Below are positions 34,100-43,380 of a stretch of DNA of 64,000 bases, in pieces. Source of the DNA: JAEXOD01 sp964652025. GTDB taxonomy: Bacteria; Bacteroidota; Ignavibacteria; Ignavibacteriales; Melioribacteraceae. Every line of letters begins with the position of its first letter. The stretch's first letter is position 1. Location of the stretch: the NCBI GenBank assembly GCA_964652025.1, contig CAZYZX010000003.1, positions 248,001 to 312,000 of the forward strand, written 5' to 3'. The position numbers and the translations under genes were made by a program. Under the pieces are notes generated by a model. That model was not told the DNA's origin. It made no database searches and saw only the letters and a program-made list of their open reading frames with translations.

Positions 34100-35809
34100 T
34101 TATTTCAATTTTAATTCTGTAGATTTACTTTCGTTTTCATAAATTAACTTTAAAGAAATAAAATTATCAACTTTATCTATATTAATAATATTTCTACCCG
34201 GTAATATTATACCCGTAAAAAGTTTATATTCTTTATTATTTTCACCTAATCCTAAAACTTTAATATTATCTTTATTAATAGAATTTATATAAAGTTTATA
34301 ACTTCTTTCGCTGCCAAATATCATAATCTTATTTTCCCCTTTTATAAATTGCGCAAATTTATATAATGTGGGGATAATTAATTCGCATAAATTAGTAGAT
34401 TGAGTGCTTTCTGCCCATGTTTGATTTATTGACTTTACTGCAAAATAATTTTTGGTATATATCGGTTTTTTCTCTTTATATGTATACGTATTTTTTTCAC
34501 TACCAATAATATCAAACATCGTTTCAGATGAAAACTCTGGCTTGCTTTTATTAAATTTATATAACGAAAAATATTTAATCTCCTCGTTTTCATCCTTTGG
34601 TTTATCCCATTTTAACAAAACAGAATTCGTTTTACTATCATAATTGGAACAAGCCAAATTTAAGGGTGGTGCTGGTAGTTCAATTTCGGTCCATGGCATA
34701 AGTGGAGGAAGTGCGTGCTCGTTAAATAAACTTGTGTTAAAGTTTTTTATATGTTCGTATCTAAAAAACGCAACGCCCGCAGCACCAATTTTTCTTGAAT
34801 AATTAATCATCTTTTCCATCTCTGGATATACACTTTTTTGATACGCCCCTATACCAAGTATAATATGACGTCCAAAATTATTATTTTGCCAATCATCGGC
34901 TAAAACATCAAAACGGGGATTGTTTTTAAAATCCCAATATATTTGTGGTGCTAAGTAATCAATAGTTCCTTCCTGCAACCAAGCTCTGCTATCTTGGTAA
35001 ACATCGTTTAAACCTTCCCAACCATAAGCACCCGGTTTGTTTTTATAAATACCTATTGGCGCTGCACCTATTTTAATTGTTGGTTTAATTCTTTTAACTG
35101 CTATGTATATATCTTTTACTAATTTATTTATATTTTCACGCCTAAAGTCACTTAAAGATAACCCATTACCATAATTTTCGTAAGTATTTTTGTCATCAAC
35201 TCCTTTACCTGGATAGCGTAAAAAATCATATTGAATTCCATCAACATCATATTTACTTACTAATTCAGTAACAATGTCAACTAAATATTTCCTTGCCTCA
35301 GGAATTCCTGCATTAAGCCAAAAAGATCTTTTTTTCTCTTCTACCCAACTTAGCAACCAATCCCTATTTTTTGTATATAAATGTTTTGAATGTACTAATA
35401 TTTTTTCTTCGTTACTGTTAAAAGTATTAAGCATATTTAGCCAAGCGTGAATTTCAAAACCCCTTGCGTGCGCTTCTTTAATTGCAAAGTCTAATGGGTC
35501 ATAGCTTGTTTCTCCACCAACTTCTCCGCTTATATAGTAAGACATTGGTTCAATATCAGATCTATATAAAACCGTACCATTAAATCTAACTTGAAAATAG
35601 ATTGTATTAAAGTTTTTTGCTTTTAAATCGTCAAAAATTTTTATTAATTCTTGCTTTTGTTTTTCTTGGTCATAAGTTGGTGGTGGCCAATCTAATCTAT
35701 AATTAGTAGATAACCAAACTGCTCGCGTTTCTCGCAATATTTGCGCTTTTATTAAACTTACACTTGTAAGTAAAAAAATAATTACAATTAAAAATCTAAT
35801 TCTTTTCAA
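34100..35809 (-). CDS. Secreted GHL10 (DUF187) family glycoside-hydrolase-like protein
   Basis: 569 residues with a signal peptide (ending LIKAQ). The GHL10 TIM barrel (about 25-350) begins RETRAVWLSTNYRLDWPP and has IYFQVRFNGTVLYRSDIEPMS, EIHAWLNML, VDGIQYDFLRYPGKG and IDYLAPQIYWDF. A fibronectin-like domain (about 375-470) and a C-terminal strand-rich region follow. The family is thought to act on cell-wall or other polysaccharides. It overlaps aroB by 14 bases, an odd partner for shikimate genes. Confidence 0.88.
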   Translation of the reverse strand: MKRIRFLIVIIFLLTSVSLIKAQILRETRAVWLSTNYRLDWPPPTYDQEKQKQELIKIFDDLKAKNFNTIYFQVRFNGTVLYRSDIEPMSYYISGEVGGETSYDPLDFAIKEAHARGFEIHAWLNMLNTFNSNEEKILVHSKHLYTKNRDWLLSWVEEKKRSFWLNAGIPEARKYLVDIVTELVSKYDVDGIQYDFLRYPGKGVDDKNTYENYGNGLSLSDFRRENINKLVKDIYIAVKRIKPTIKIGAAPIGIYKNKPGAYGWEGLNDVYQDSRAWLQEGTIDYLAPQIYWDFKNNPRFDVLADDWQNNNFGRHIILGIGAYQKSVYPEMEKMINYSRKIGAAGVAFFRYEHIKNFNTSLFNEHALPPLMPWTEIELPAPPLNLACSNYDSKTNSVLLKWDKPKDENEEIKYFSLYKFNKSKPEFSSETMFDIIGSEKNTYTYKEKKPIYTKNYFAVKSINQTWAESTQSTNLCELIIPTLYKFAQFIKGENKIMIFGSERSYKLYINSINKDNIKVLGLGENNKEYKLFTGIILPGRNIINIDKVDNFISLKLIYENESKSTELKLK

Positions 35810-36893
35810 AAAAATTAATCCCTTCCTTAAATGCTGCTATAATATCTTTCTTGCTCGCTTCAACATCAACTATAATATCGCCATAATTTTTTAATAAAAC
35901 CAATTTAATAATATTGGACTGACTTTTCTTATCCTTCTTCATACTTTCATAGGCATTGTTAATATCAAATGGCTTTAGCTTAATATAGTCTGTAAAATTA
36001 TCTAAAATTTCCAACCCATGCATAAGCAATTCAACATCAATTAATTTAATTTGATATGACAAATATAATGCACACGCCATGCCTATTATAACCGCTTGCC
36101 CATGTGGTACTTTAAAGTTAGTTTCCTTTTCTATTGCATGACCAAATGTATGCCCTAAGTTTAATATTTTTCTTATACCCAATTCCTCTCTTTCATCAGA
36201 TTGCACTACGCCCGCTTTAAATTTAACGCACTCGCTTATAGTTTCTGTAATTATATCTTTATCTAAATTTACTAACTTATTAAAATTTTGGTTAAAATTA
36301 TCTGCTTGTGCTTTGCTAATTAAAAAGCTTGTTTTTACAACTTCACCCAATCCATTTATAATTTCTGTTTTGTTTAAGGAGTTTAAAAACCCTATATCCA
36401 TTAAAACAAACTTTGGTTGATAAATTGAACCAATAATATTTTTGTAATCTAAATAATTATACCCAGTTTTACCGCCTACTGAACTATCCACACAAGATAA
36501 AAGCGTTGTTGGCACCTGTATATAATTTACCCCACGCATAAAAGTTGCCGCAACAAAACCAAATAGGTCTCCTACTATTCCGCCACCTATAGCAATAAAG
36601 GTGCTATTTCGGTTATAACCTTTTTTTAATATTTCTTTATATATTTTTAAAACGTTTTCTATATTTTTATTATTCTCATTGCTATTATATAAAAGGTAAT
36701 TAAAATTATCTAATTTATTAAAAGCACTTAAAATTTTGTTTTTATGGTGCTTAAATACATTTTTATCAATTAAAGCGAATATATTTTTGCTTAAATTATT
36801 TTTTTCTGCAATGGGGATAATTTCATTAAAATTATCATATCCTATATAGACGTAATATGGATTTGTTTTTAATGGGACATAAATATTATTCAT
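35796..36893 (-). CDS. aroB: 3-dehydroquinate synthase
   Basis: 365 residues, normal length. The NAD-binding and active-site region GGGIVGDLFGFVAATFMRGVNYIQVPTTLLSCVDSSVGGKTGYN (about 102-145) and the metal-ligand segments GLGEVVK, NLGHTFGHAIE and VPHGQAV are all present. It makes 3-dehydroquinate from DAHP, the second step of the shikimate pathway to aromatic amino acids. It overlaps aroK upstream by 8 bases and the GHL10 gene downstream by 14, so the genes form one operon. Confidence 0.96.
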   Translation of the reverse strand: MNNIYVPLKTNPYYVYIGYDNFNEIIPIAEKNNLSKNIFALIDKNVFKHHKNKILSAFNKLDNFNYLLYNSNENNKNIENVLKIYKEILKKGYNRNSTFIAIGGGIVGDLFGFVAATFMRGVNYIQVPTTLLSCVDSSVGGKTGYNYLDYKNIIGSIYQPKFVLMDIGFLNSLNKTEIINGLGEVVKTSFLISKAQADNFNQNFNKLVNLDKDIITETISECVKFKAGVVQSDEREELGIRKILNLGHTFGHAIEKETNFKVPHGQAVIIGMACALYLSYQIKLIDVELLMHGLEILDNFTDYIKLKPFDINNAYESMKKDKKSQSNIIKLVLLKNYGDIIVDVEASKKDIIAAFKEGINFFEKN

Positions 36894-37434
36894 TTAATAA
36901 CCTTACAATTTTTTCTGCTAATAAATCTACTGTTGTGCCAACTTTATAATTATCAGATTGAATTATAATATCAGCTTGTTTATAATATGGTTCTCGTTTT
37001 TTTAATAATTCTAATATTCGTTTATCAAATTCATCATCTGGTCGGTCTTCTAAAACCAAATCCCTAAATAATGGACGGTCAAGCTTTTTTTTCAATCTTC
37101 GCCTTAAGGTCTCTAAAGATACTTCTAAATATATTAGTTTACCATTTTGTTTTATAAATTCTAAATTTTTATCATTACAAACTGTACCACCGCCTAAGGA
37201 AATTACAATATTTTCGTTTTTAGATACATTAACCAAATAATCAGATTCTATTTTTCTAAACTCTATTTCTCCATATTCTTCAAATATTTTTACAATAGTC
37301 TTTTTATAATCATTCTCTATAATCTTATCTAAATCACAAAAATCCCAACCAAGAACATTAGCCAAAATTGGTCCAATAGTACTTTTTCCGCTTGTCATAA
37401 AACCTGTAAGATATATTCTTGTAAATTTTGGCAT
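36886..37434 (-). CDS. aroK: Shikimate kinase
   Basis: 182 residues. The P-loop GFMTSGKST (about 11), the shikimate-binding CDLDKIIE (about 32), EFRKIESD and LGGGTVC, and the lid Arg in KLDRPLF are present. It phosphorylates shikimate to shikimate 3-phosphate. It is the first gene of the aroK-aroB-GHL10 operon, divergent from queD across a 69-base gap. Confidence 0.95.
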   Translation of the reverse strand: MPKFTRIYLTGFMTSGKSTIGPILANVLGWDFCDLDKIIENDYKKTIVKIFEEYGEIEFRKIESDYLVNVSKNENIVISLGGGTVCNDKNLEFIKQNGKLIYLEVSLETLRRRLKKKLDRPLFRDLVLEDRPDDEFDKRILELLKKREPYYKQADIIIQSDNYKVGTTVDLLAEKIVRLLNE

Positions 37435-37503
37435 TTTTGTATATTTGGATATTAAGTTTTTTTTAACTTACAAATTTAGTAATTTAATTAAAAGAAACAA
37501 CAT

Positions 37504-37920
37504 ATGAAAGTATCAAAAGAATATAAATGGGAAATGGGGCATCGCCTTTCTTTTCACGAAGGGAAATGCAACAACTTGCATGGGCATAGTTATAAAGCTA
37601 AAGTAGAATTAACCGGTACTATGGATAAAAACGGTATGGTGCTGGACTTTTTTATTATTGATTCTATTATGAATAAAATTTTAGATAAGTTAGACCATTC
37701 GTTTATTGTTTACAAAAATGATGCAAAACTATTAAGATTATTATCTGAATTAGATTTTAAACACGTTGTTTTTGATACAGAATGCACTGCGGAAAATTTA
37801 GTTTTATACTTACTTAACGAAATTAAAAACTACGGTTTACCAAGTAACATACATAAAGTAAAAGTGGCAGTTTTTGAAACCGAAGACGCTTTTGCAGAAG
37901 ACGAAATTACACTTAATTAA
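37504..37920 (+). CDS. queD: 6-carboxy-5,6,7,8-tetrahydropterin synthase (QueD/6-PTPS family)
   Basis: 138 residues. Zinc ligands are seen in MGHRLSFHEG and LHGHSYK; the catalytic Cys is in GKCNNLHGH (about 23); CTAENLVLYL and VAVFETEDAFAE carry the conserved Glu residues. It converts dihydroneopterin triphosphate to carboxytetrahydropterin for queuosine or other 7-deazapurine synthesis. No other que genes are in the window, and the upstream hairpin does not look like a preQ1 riboswitch. Its end overlaps the convergent gene by 8 bases. Confidence 0.9.
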   Translation: MKVSKEYKWEMGHRLSFHEGKCNNLHGHSYKAKVELTGTMDKNGMVLDFFIIDSIMNKILDKLDHSFIVYKNDAKLLRLLSELDFKHVVFDTECTAENLVLYLLNEIKNYGLPSNIHKVKVAVFETEDAFAEDEITLN

Positions 37921-38911
37921 CTTTTATTTTGCTTAACATTTCTGTAATTTTTTCTATAGTTTCATTTTCCAAAATATTTTCATCATCTGTTTTTTCTGCT
38001 TTTACAAAAAATATTAAAAATATATCTTTTAATGGAATATATAATGTAATTTTTATATAAGCTTCTTTTTCCGATATGTTACCATAACCAATATTTTTAA
38101 AGTAATAGCTGCCTGCTGCATATTCTACAAAATAATTATTTATGGGTAAAGCATAAAGCAAATAATTATTTATTAATTTTTTATCTATTATTTTTTCGTT
38201 CTTAATTATGTTACGATAATATAATGCTAATTGATATGGGAATAATTTAGATTTTAATGTAAATGTGCTTTGTTGCAATAATTCCCGTCCATTATTTTCT
38301 AATTCCTCTTTTACTTTTCCGCCCAAAATCCTATCTAAAATTTTACTTAACAAAAAATAATTAAACTTATTATAATTAAAAGTAACATTGGGATCTATAA
38401 AAAAAAGTTTATTTTTAGATATAAATGACGCTATAGAATCTATAATAGATATATAATTAGTATCGGCAAAAATGTAATTATCACTAAATTTTAAGTTATT
38501 AATATTAAAAATGCCCGAGCGTTGCGTAATTAAATCATTCCCAGTCATTTCATTTTTAAATGGTAGTTCGTAGTCATCGCTATCAGGCAAATAAGGCTCT
38601 GTGCTACCTGGTATAAGTGCCGTTAATTTAGAGTGTATATTAAATCTTTCCTCATCAAATAACTTAATGGAAATAGCCGCTAAAAGTAAATTAATATCTT
38701 CATCTAAATAAGATAATGTGTCAACTTCTAACTTATCTTTATAATTTAGTAAAATAGTTTTTTTATAATCTGTTGCATAAACTATTAAAGATTTGCCCAA
38801 ATTATATTTATTTATATCTGGAACTAATTTATTATTTACAAAATCTGATAAAAATTGTGCGAATAAAAGATTAGTAAATAAAAAATATAATAATATAAAT
38901 TGCCCTTTCAT
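37913..38911 (-). CDS. Secreted beta-lactamase-fold (serine hydrolase-like) protein, apparently catalytically degenerate
   Basis: 332 residues with a signal peptide (ending NLLFAQF). Several blocks match the penicillin-binding/beta-lactamase-C family: LLLAAISIKLFDEERFNIHSKLTALIPG, NDLITQRSGI (usual LLTHTSGI) and FNYNKFNYFLLSKILDRILGG (usual YSNTNYxLLGxIIE). However, the SxxK that normally precedes the first block is replaced (YLDEDINLLL), and the YxN reads YNK. It therefore probably lacks hydrolase activity and may bind peptidoglycan fragments or act as a scaffold. The family call rests on pattern memory and moderate similarity. Confidence 0.6.
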   Translation of the reverse strand: MKGQFILLYFLFTNLLFAQFLSDFVNNKLVPDINKYNLGKSLIVYATDYKKTILLNYKDKLEVDTLSYLDEDINLLLAAISIKLFDEERFNIHSKLTALIPGSTEPYLPDSDDYELPFKNEMTGNDLITQRSGIFNINNLKFSDNYIFADTNYISIIDSIASFISKNKLFFIDPNVTFNYNKFNYFLLSKILDRILGGKVKEELENNGRELLQQSTFTLKSKLFPYQLALYYRNIIKNEKIIDKKLINNYLLYALPINNYFVEYAAGSYYFKNIGYGNISEKEAYIKITLYIPLKDIFLIFFVKAEKTDDENILENETIEKITEMLSKIKVN

Positions 38912-38972
38912 TAATAAAATATATTATTTTTATAAAAAAATAATATAGCTATTAAATAACAAATTTACAAAC

Positions 38973-39884
38973 TTATATCTTTTTATTATCTAAAATATCA
39001 CACCTACCACACTCAAACTGTAATGTAGAGTGATTAATTTCGTACTTATCGTGTAAAAACTTTTCTATAGTTTCTTGAATTATAACCGTCTCACTCACCT
39101 TTATGTCATCAACTTCTACATGTGCTTCAAAATGGGTATCTTTATCATTAAGTTTCCATAAATGTATGTGGTGAATATTTTTTACTCCACTAAAGGACTC
39201 TATTATTTTTGTTAATTCTTCAATATCAATTTCTTTTGGGGCAAACATCATTAAAACTTCTACCGCTTGCTTAACAATTTCATAAGATTCTTTTAATATA
39301 TATAAAGAAATAAAAATTGTTAATAATGGGTCAATCCAATAAATTTTATAATATATTATAAAAACAGCCCCTATTATAACACCTAAACTTGATACAGCAT
39401 CGCTTAATAAATGCAAATATGCAGCTTTAATATTTATGTTATCATTTTTCCCCGTTTTAAGAGTTTTAAGAAGTAATGTTCCAATAATATTTGCTATAAA
39501 ACCAATGGCAGCAACAATAATCATTAAGCCGCCTTCAATTTTTACTGGTGTGTAAAATCTTTCTATTGCCTCTTTTATTAAAAAAATGCTTATTATAATT
39601 AAAGTAGATGCATTTATTACTGCTGCAATTATTTCCGCCCGCTTAAAACCAAATGTATGTTTTAGTGTTTTTGGTTTAGTGCTTAGCTTAACAGCAATAA
39701 ATGTTATTATTACCGCTATACCATCGCTAAAATTGTGCAATGCATCAGAAATTAGTGATAAACTGCCACTAATAATTCCACCAATTATTTCTACAATAGT
39801 TATAAAAAAGTTTAATAAAATGGTTATTATTAAATTTTTTCCCTTAATATTATATGAATCTGAATGACTATGTGTATGGCTCAT
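38973..39884 (-). CDS. Cation diffusion facilitator (zinc/cobalt/iron efflux) transporter
   Basis: 303 residues. A His-rich start (MSHTHSHSDSYNIKGKN) precedes six transmembrane helices. The metal sites LISDALHNFSDG (helix 2) and AAYLHLLSDAVSSLGV (helix 5) give the HxxxD pattern typical of zinc-transporting CDFs such as ZitB/CzcD. A cytoplasmic metallochaperone-like C-terminal domain ends with FECGRCDIL. It exports divalent metal in exchange for protons. Its ATG overlaps the stop of the M15 peptidase gene by one base (TAATG). Confidence 0.93.
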   Translation of the reverse strand: MSHTHSHSDSYNIKGKNLIITILLNFFITIVEIIGGIISGSLSLISDALHNFSDGIAVIITFIAVKLSTKPKTLKHTFGFKRAEIIAAVINASTLIIISIFLIKEAIERFYTPVKIEGGLMIIVAAIGFIANIIGTLLLKTLKTGKNDNINIKAAYLHLLSDAVSSLGVIIGAVFIIYYKIYWIDPLLTIFISLYILKESYEIVKQAVEVLMMFAPKEIDIEELTKIIESFSGVKNIHHIHLWKLNDKDTHFEAHVEVDDIKVSETVIIQETIEKFLHDKYEINHSTLQFECGRCDILDNKKI

Positions 39885-40462
39885 TATAAATTCCCTTTCT
39901 TTTCAAAATGTTGGTAATCTTTAACTTTTTGCCACGTACCTCCCCAACTCCAATTATATTTTTTAAATAATTTTACTATAAATGAATCTTTTGTAATCGT
40001 TCCCTTTTTAGTTATATCATATACACCATTTTTTGGCTTAACTGTTTTGCCACAAAAACATGGATTATATTTTGGATTAATATCTATTGCAAGACCATAA
40101 GCGTGTTTTGATAATTCCCCTTTATTAAAATTTATTCTATAATTAAAAGCAACTGTGTTATTATCTTCCATTGATAAATTATCACTCCAATTATAAATAT
40201 TCATATCGTTTATTTTTTCAATTGGAAATTTGTTTTTTAATAATTCATCAAATATTTGTTTAACTTCTTTTTCCACACTTTTATTAACTATTAAATTACC
40301 CGTTTTTATTTCCCCATTAAAGTTATAATAAATTACTTTTACACTAACTAACATTTTTTTAATATTCTCTGGTACTGATGCAGGAATTTTTAATTGAGCA
40401 TATATGGAAACACAATAAATTAGTGTAAAAAAAAGGAATAAGTTTTTAAATTTCATAATCAT
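39884..40462 (-). CDS. Secreted M15-family (VanY/D-Ala-D-Ala carboxypeptidase-like) metallopeptidase
   Basis: 192 residues with a signal peptide (ending SIYAQL). The zinc motif ELSKHAYGLAIDINPKYNPC provides H and D ligands, and the C-terminal SWGGTWQKVKDYQHFEKKG provides the catalytic Asp and third His ligand of the peptidase M15_4 type. It probably trims peptidoglycan stem peptides in the periplasm. It is translationally coupled to the metal exporter downstream; both proteins handle zinc, which may explain the pairing. Confidence 0.85.
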   Translation of the reverse strand: MIMKFKNLFLFFTLIYCVSIYAQLKIPASVPENIKKMLVSVKVIYYNFNGEIKTGNLIVNKSVEKEVKQIFDELLKNKFPIEKINDMNIYNWSDNLSMEDNNTVAFNYRINFNKGELSKHAYGLAIDINPKYNPCFCGKTVKPKNGVYDITKKGTITKDSFIVKLFKKYNWSWGGTWQKVKDYQHFEKKGNL

Positions 40463-40468
40463 TTATAT

Positions 40469-40489
40469 TAGTAATTTAAATTTACTAAA
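40469..40489. promoter_or_regulatory. Palindrome upstream of the M15-CDF operon
   Basis: TTAGTAA-TTTAAAT-TTACTAA: perfect 7-bp arms around an AT centre, starting 6 bases upstream of the peptidase ATG. It could be an operator for a metal-responsive repressor; AT content makes chance formation possible. Confidence 0.4.
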
Positions 40490-40592
40490 ATCTTATGATA
40501 AAGTAAATAAACCTTTAATTTTTGTTAATAATTCTTTTTTAAGTAAAAATTTGTGTATTTTTAAAGTTTAAATATTAAAAATTAAGGTAAAA

Positions 40593-42401
40593 ATGGAAAT
40601 AAGAAATATTGCAATTATAGCACACGTTGACCATGGAAAAACGACATTAGTAGACCATATATTAAAGCAATGCAAAGTTTTTCGCTCTAATCAAGTTGTT
40701 CAGGAGTGCTTTTTAGACTCCAACGACTTAGAAAGGGAGCGCGGAATAACAATATTAAGCAAAAACATTAGTGTTGAATATAACAACGTTAAAATAAATA
40801 TAATAGATACACCCGGTCACAGTGATTTTGGAGGAGAAGTTGAACGCGTGCTAAAGCTTGCCGATGGAGTGCTTTTATTAGTAGACGCATTCGAAGGTCC
40901 AATGCCACAAACTCGCTTTGTTCTTCAAAAAGCATTAGAGTTAGATTTATACCCAATTGTTGTAATTAATAAAATTGATAAACCCGATGCTCGCCCAAAA
41001 GAAGTTATTAACGAAGTTTACGACCTATTTTTTGAACTTGACGCAGCAGACCATCAATTAGATTTTCCTATTCTTTACGCAAGTGGACGTAATGGCTGGG
41101 CAGTTAAAAACTTAGAGGATAAAATTTTAAATCTATCCCCATTATTAGATACTATAATAGAAAAAGTACCCGCACCAAAGTTTTTAGAAGGTCATTACCA
41201 AATTCAAATTACATCTTTAGATTATAACGATTATGTTGGTAGAATTGGTATTGGGCGCGTTTACAGAGGTACATTAAAAACAGGATTACCTGCAGCAATT
41301 ATTAAGCGCGATGGCACAATTAACAAAGCACAAATTAAAAAACTTTACACTTTTGAAGGAATTGGTAAAAAAGAAGTTGACGAAGTAATTTGCGGTGATA
41401 TTTGCGCTATTGTTGGTATTGATAAAATTGATATTGGCGATACTGTTACCGATGCGGAAAATCCCGAACCTTTACCAATTGTAAATATAGATGAACCTAC
41501 CATGAGCATGATGTTTATGGTAAATAATTCCCCGCTATTTGGTAAAGAAGGAAAGTTTGTTACATCACGTCATTTAAGAGATAGGCTTTACAAAGAATTA
41601 GAACAAAACGTTGCTTTGCGAGTTGAAGAAACCGAAAGCTCGGATACGTTTAAAGTATCTGGACGCGGTATTTTACATTTATCAATTTTAATTGAAAATA
41701 TGCGAAGAGAAGGTTACGAACTTGCTGTTGGACCTCCAAAGGTAATTTATAAAGAAATTGATGGCAAAAAAACCGAACCTATAGAATTTTTAACAATAGA
41801 CGTTTTAGAGGAATTTGCTGGTAAGGTTATTGAATTAGTTAGCAGCAAAAAAGGGGAATTATTAAAAATGGAATCCAAAGGCACTATGACGCGCTTGGAA
41901 TTCAAAATCCCTTCTCGCGGCTTAATTGGTTTACGTAACAGAGTGCTAACTATTACATCGGGGGAAGCTGTTATGCACCACCGTTTTTATCAATACGAAC
42001 CATTTAAAGGTAACATAATTTTTCGCCAAAATGGTGTATTAATTTCTATGGGTGATGGCGAAGCAACGGGCTATGCTATAGATAGTTTGCAAGATAGAGG
42101 AAAGTTTTTTATAGACCCAGGTGAATATGTTTACGCAGGTCAAATTGTTGGAGAAAATAATAAAGATATTGATATTGAAGTAAACGTGCAGCGCGGTAAA
42201 AAACTTACTAATATGCGCGCTAGTGGTAGCGATAAAGCTATTAAAATTACTCCTGCCATAAAATTTTCCTTAGAAGAAGCCTTAGAATATATTAAAGATG
42301 ATGAACTTGTGGAAATTACACCTAAATCTTATAGACTACGAAAACTTTACTTAGACCCACACCAAAGAAGAAAATATAATTTAGGTAAAGAAGTAGAATA
42401 A
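40593..42401 (+). CDS. typA: Ribosome-associated translational GTPase TypA/BipA
   Basis: 602 residues. The GTP-binding domain has AHVDHGKTTLVD (G1, about 10), RERGITI (switch I), DTPGHSDFGGEVER and NKIDKPDARP. EF-Tu-like domain II, EF-G-like domains III and V, and the BipA-specific C-terminal domain (DQ-DIDIEVNVQRGKKLTNMRASGSDKAIKITPA) follow. It assists 50S assembly and stress adaptation. It is monocistronic, with an AAGG site before the ATG and a strong terminator. Confidence 0.97.
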   Translation: MEIRNIAIIAHVDHGKTTLVDHILKQCKVFRSNQVVQECFLDSNDLERERGITILSKNISVEYNNVKINIIDTPGHSDFGGEVERVLKLADGVLLLVDAFEGPMPQTRFVLQKALELDLYPIVVINKIDKPDARPKEVINEVYDLFFELDAADHQLDFPILYASGRNGWAVKNLEDKILNLSPLLDTIIEKVPAPKFLEGHYQIQITSLDYNDYVGRIGIGRVYRGTLKTGLPAAIIKRDGTINKAQIKKLYTFEGIGKKEVDEVICGDICAIVGIDKIDIGDTVTDAENPEPLPIVNIDEPTMSMMFMVNNSPLFGKEGKFVTSRHLRDRLYKELEQNVALRVEETESSDTFKVSGRGILHLSILIENMRREGYELAVGPPKVIYKEIDGKKTEPIEFLTIDVLEEFAGKVIELVSSKKGELLKMESKGTMTRLEFKIPSRGLIGLRNRVLTITSGEAVMHHRFYQYEPFKGNIIFRQNGVLISMGDGEATGYAIDSLQDRGKFFIDPGEYVYAGQIVGENNKDIDIEVNVQRGKKLTNMRASGSDKAIKITPAIKFSLEEALEYIKDDELVEITPKSYRLRKLYLDPHQRRKYNLGKEVE

Positions 42402-42424
42402 TTTTTTAGTTATTGATATAAATT

Positions 42425-42454
42425 AAAAATCCCCTCTAAGTTGAGGGGATTTTT
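42425..42454. terminator. Bidirectional Rho-independent terminator
   Basis: AAAAATCCCCTC / GAGGGGATTTTT stem, loop TAAGTT, between typA (+) and rfbA (-). Confidence 0.9.
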
Positions 42455-43321
42455 TTATTCGTTATCCAATATTTTTTGTATATAAGTTTTGTAATAGGAA
42501 TTGGGCATAGTTTTTAATAAGTCTACAAGTTGCTCCCTAGTAATAAACTTTTTAGCATAAGCTATTTCTTCTAAACAAGCCACTTTAAGTCCTTGTCTAT
42601 CTTCAATAACGCCAAAAAAGTTAGCTGCTTGCAATAATGCTTCCGGTGTCCCTGTATCTAACCAAGCAACACCGCGTCCAATTTTTTCTACCATAAGCTC
42701 GCCCATTTCTAAATATGTGCGGTTAACATCGGTAATCTCTAGCTCGCCACGTGCAGATGGCTTTAAATTTTTGGATATCTCTACAACTTTGTTATCATAA
42801 ACATATAAACCGGGCACAGCATAATTAGATTTTGGTTGCTTTGGTTTTTCTTCTATTGATATTGCTTTACCATCTTTACCAAATTCTACAATACCATATC
42901 GCTCTGGGTCGTTTACCTGATATGCAAATATTGTAGCGCCTATTTTATTATTCGCCAATGCCCTATATAAAAAATCTAACTTGCCATAAAATATGTTATC
43001 ACCTAATATTAATGTAACGCTATCATCCCCAACAAATTCCTCACCCAAAATAAATGATTCCGCAATACCATTTGGTGCATCTTGAACTTTGTAACTAATA
43101 TTTAACCCAATACTATTGCCGTTATCAAAAAGCTTTTGATATAGTGGAATAGTTTCTTCGTTGCTAATAATTAAAATATCTTTAATTCCTCCCAACATTA
43201 AAATCGATATCGGATAATAAATTAAAGGCTTGTCATAAATCATTGTTAATTGTTTGCTATAAACTTTTGTAATAGGATATAAACGAGTTCCCGCTCCACC
43301 CGCAAGCACTATACCTTTCAT
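42455..43321 (-). CDS. rfbA: Glucose-1-phosphate thymidylyltransferase
   Basis: 288 residues. The nucleotidyltransferase signature GIVLAGGAGTRLYPITKVYSKQL is at the N-terminus. LGDNIFYG (about 105), FAYQVNDPERYGIVEF and GRGVAWLDTGTPEALLQAANF are typical of RmlA. It makes dTDP-glucose, the first step towards dTDP-rhamnose. The other rml genes are not adjacent, so it stands as an orphan here. Confidence 0.94.
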   Translation of the reverse strand: MKGIVLAGGAGTRLYPITKVYSKQLTMIYDKPLIYYPISILMLGGIKDILIISNEETIPLYQKLFDNGNSIGLNISYKVQDAPNGIAESFILGEEFVGDDSVTLILGDNIFYGKLDFLYRALANNKIGATIFAYQVNDPERYGIVEFGKDGKAISIEEKPKQPKSNYAVPGLYVYDNKVVEISKNLKPSARGELEITDVNRTYLEMGELMVEKIGRGVAWLDTGTPEALLQAANFFGVIEDRQGLKVACLEEIAYAKKFITREQLVDLLKTMPNSYYKTYIQKILDNE

Positions 43322-43380
43322 TTTACACCTTTTTATTTTAAAATTTTTATAAAATTAGTAATAATTAATTTAATAACCAA

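Noticed and set aside
37447..37470. Hairpin TAAGTT/AACTTA before queD as a possible preQ1 riboswitch
   Set aside because: It lacks the C-rich loop and A-rich tail of preQ1 aptamers; it is a simple AT hairpin.
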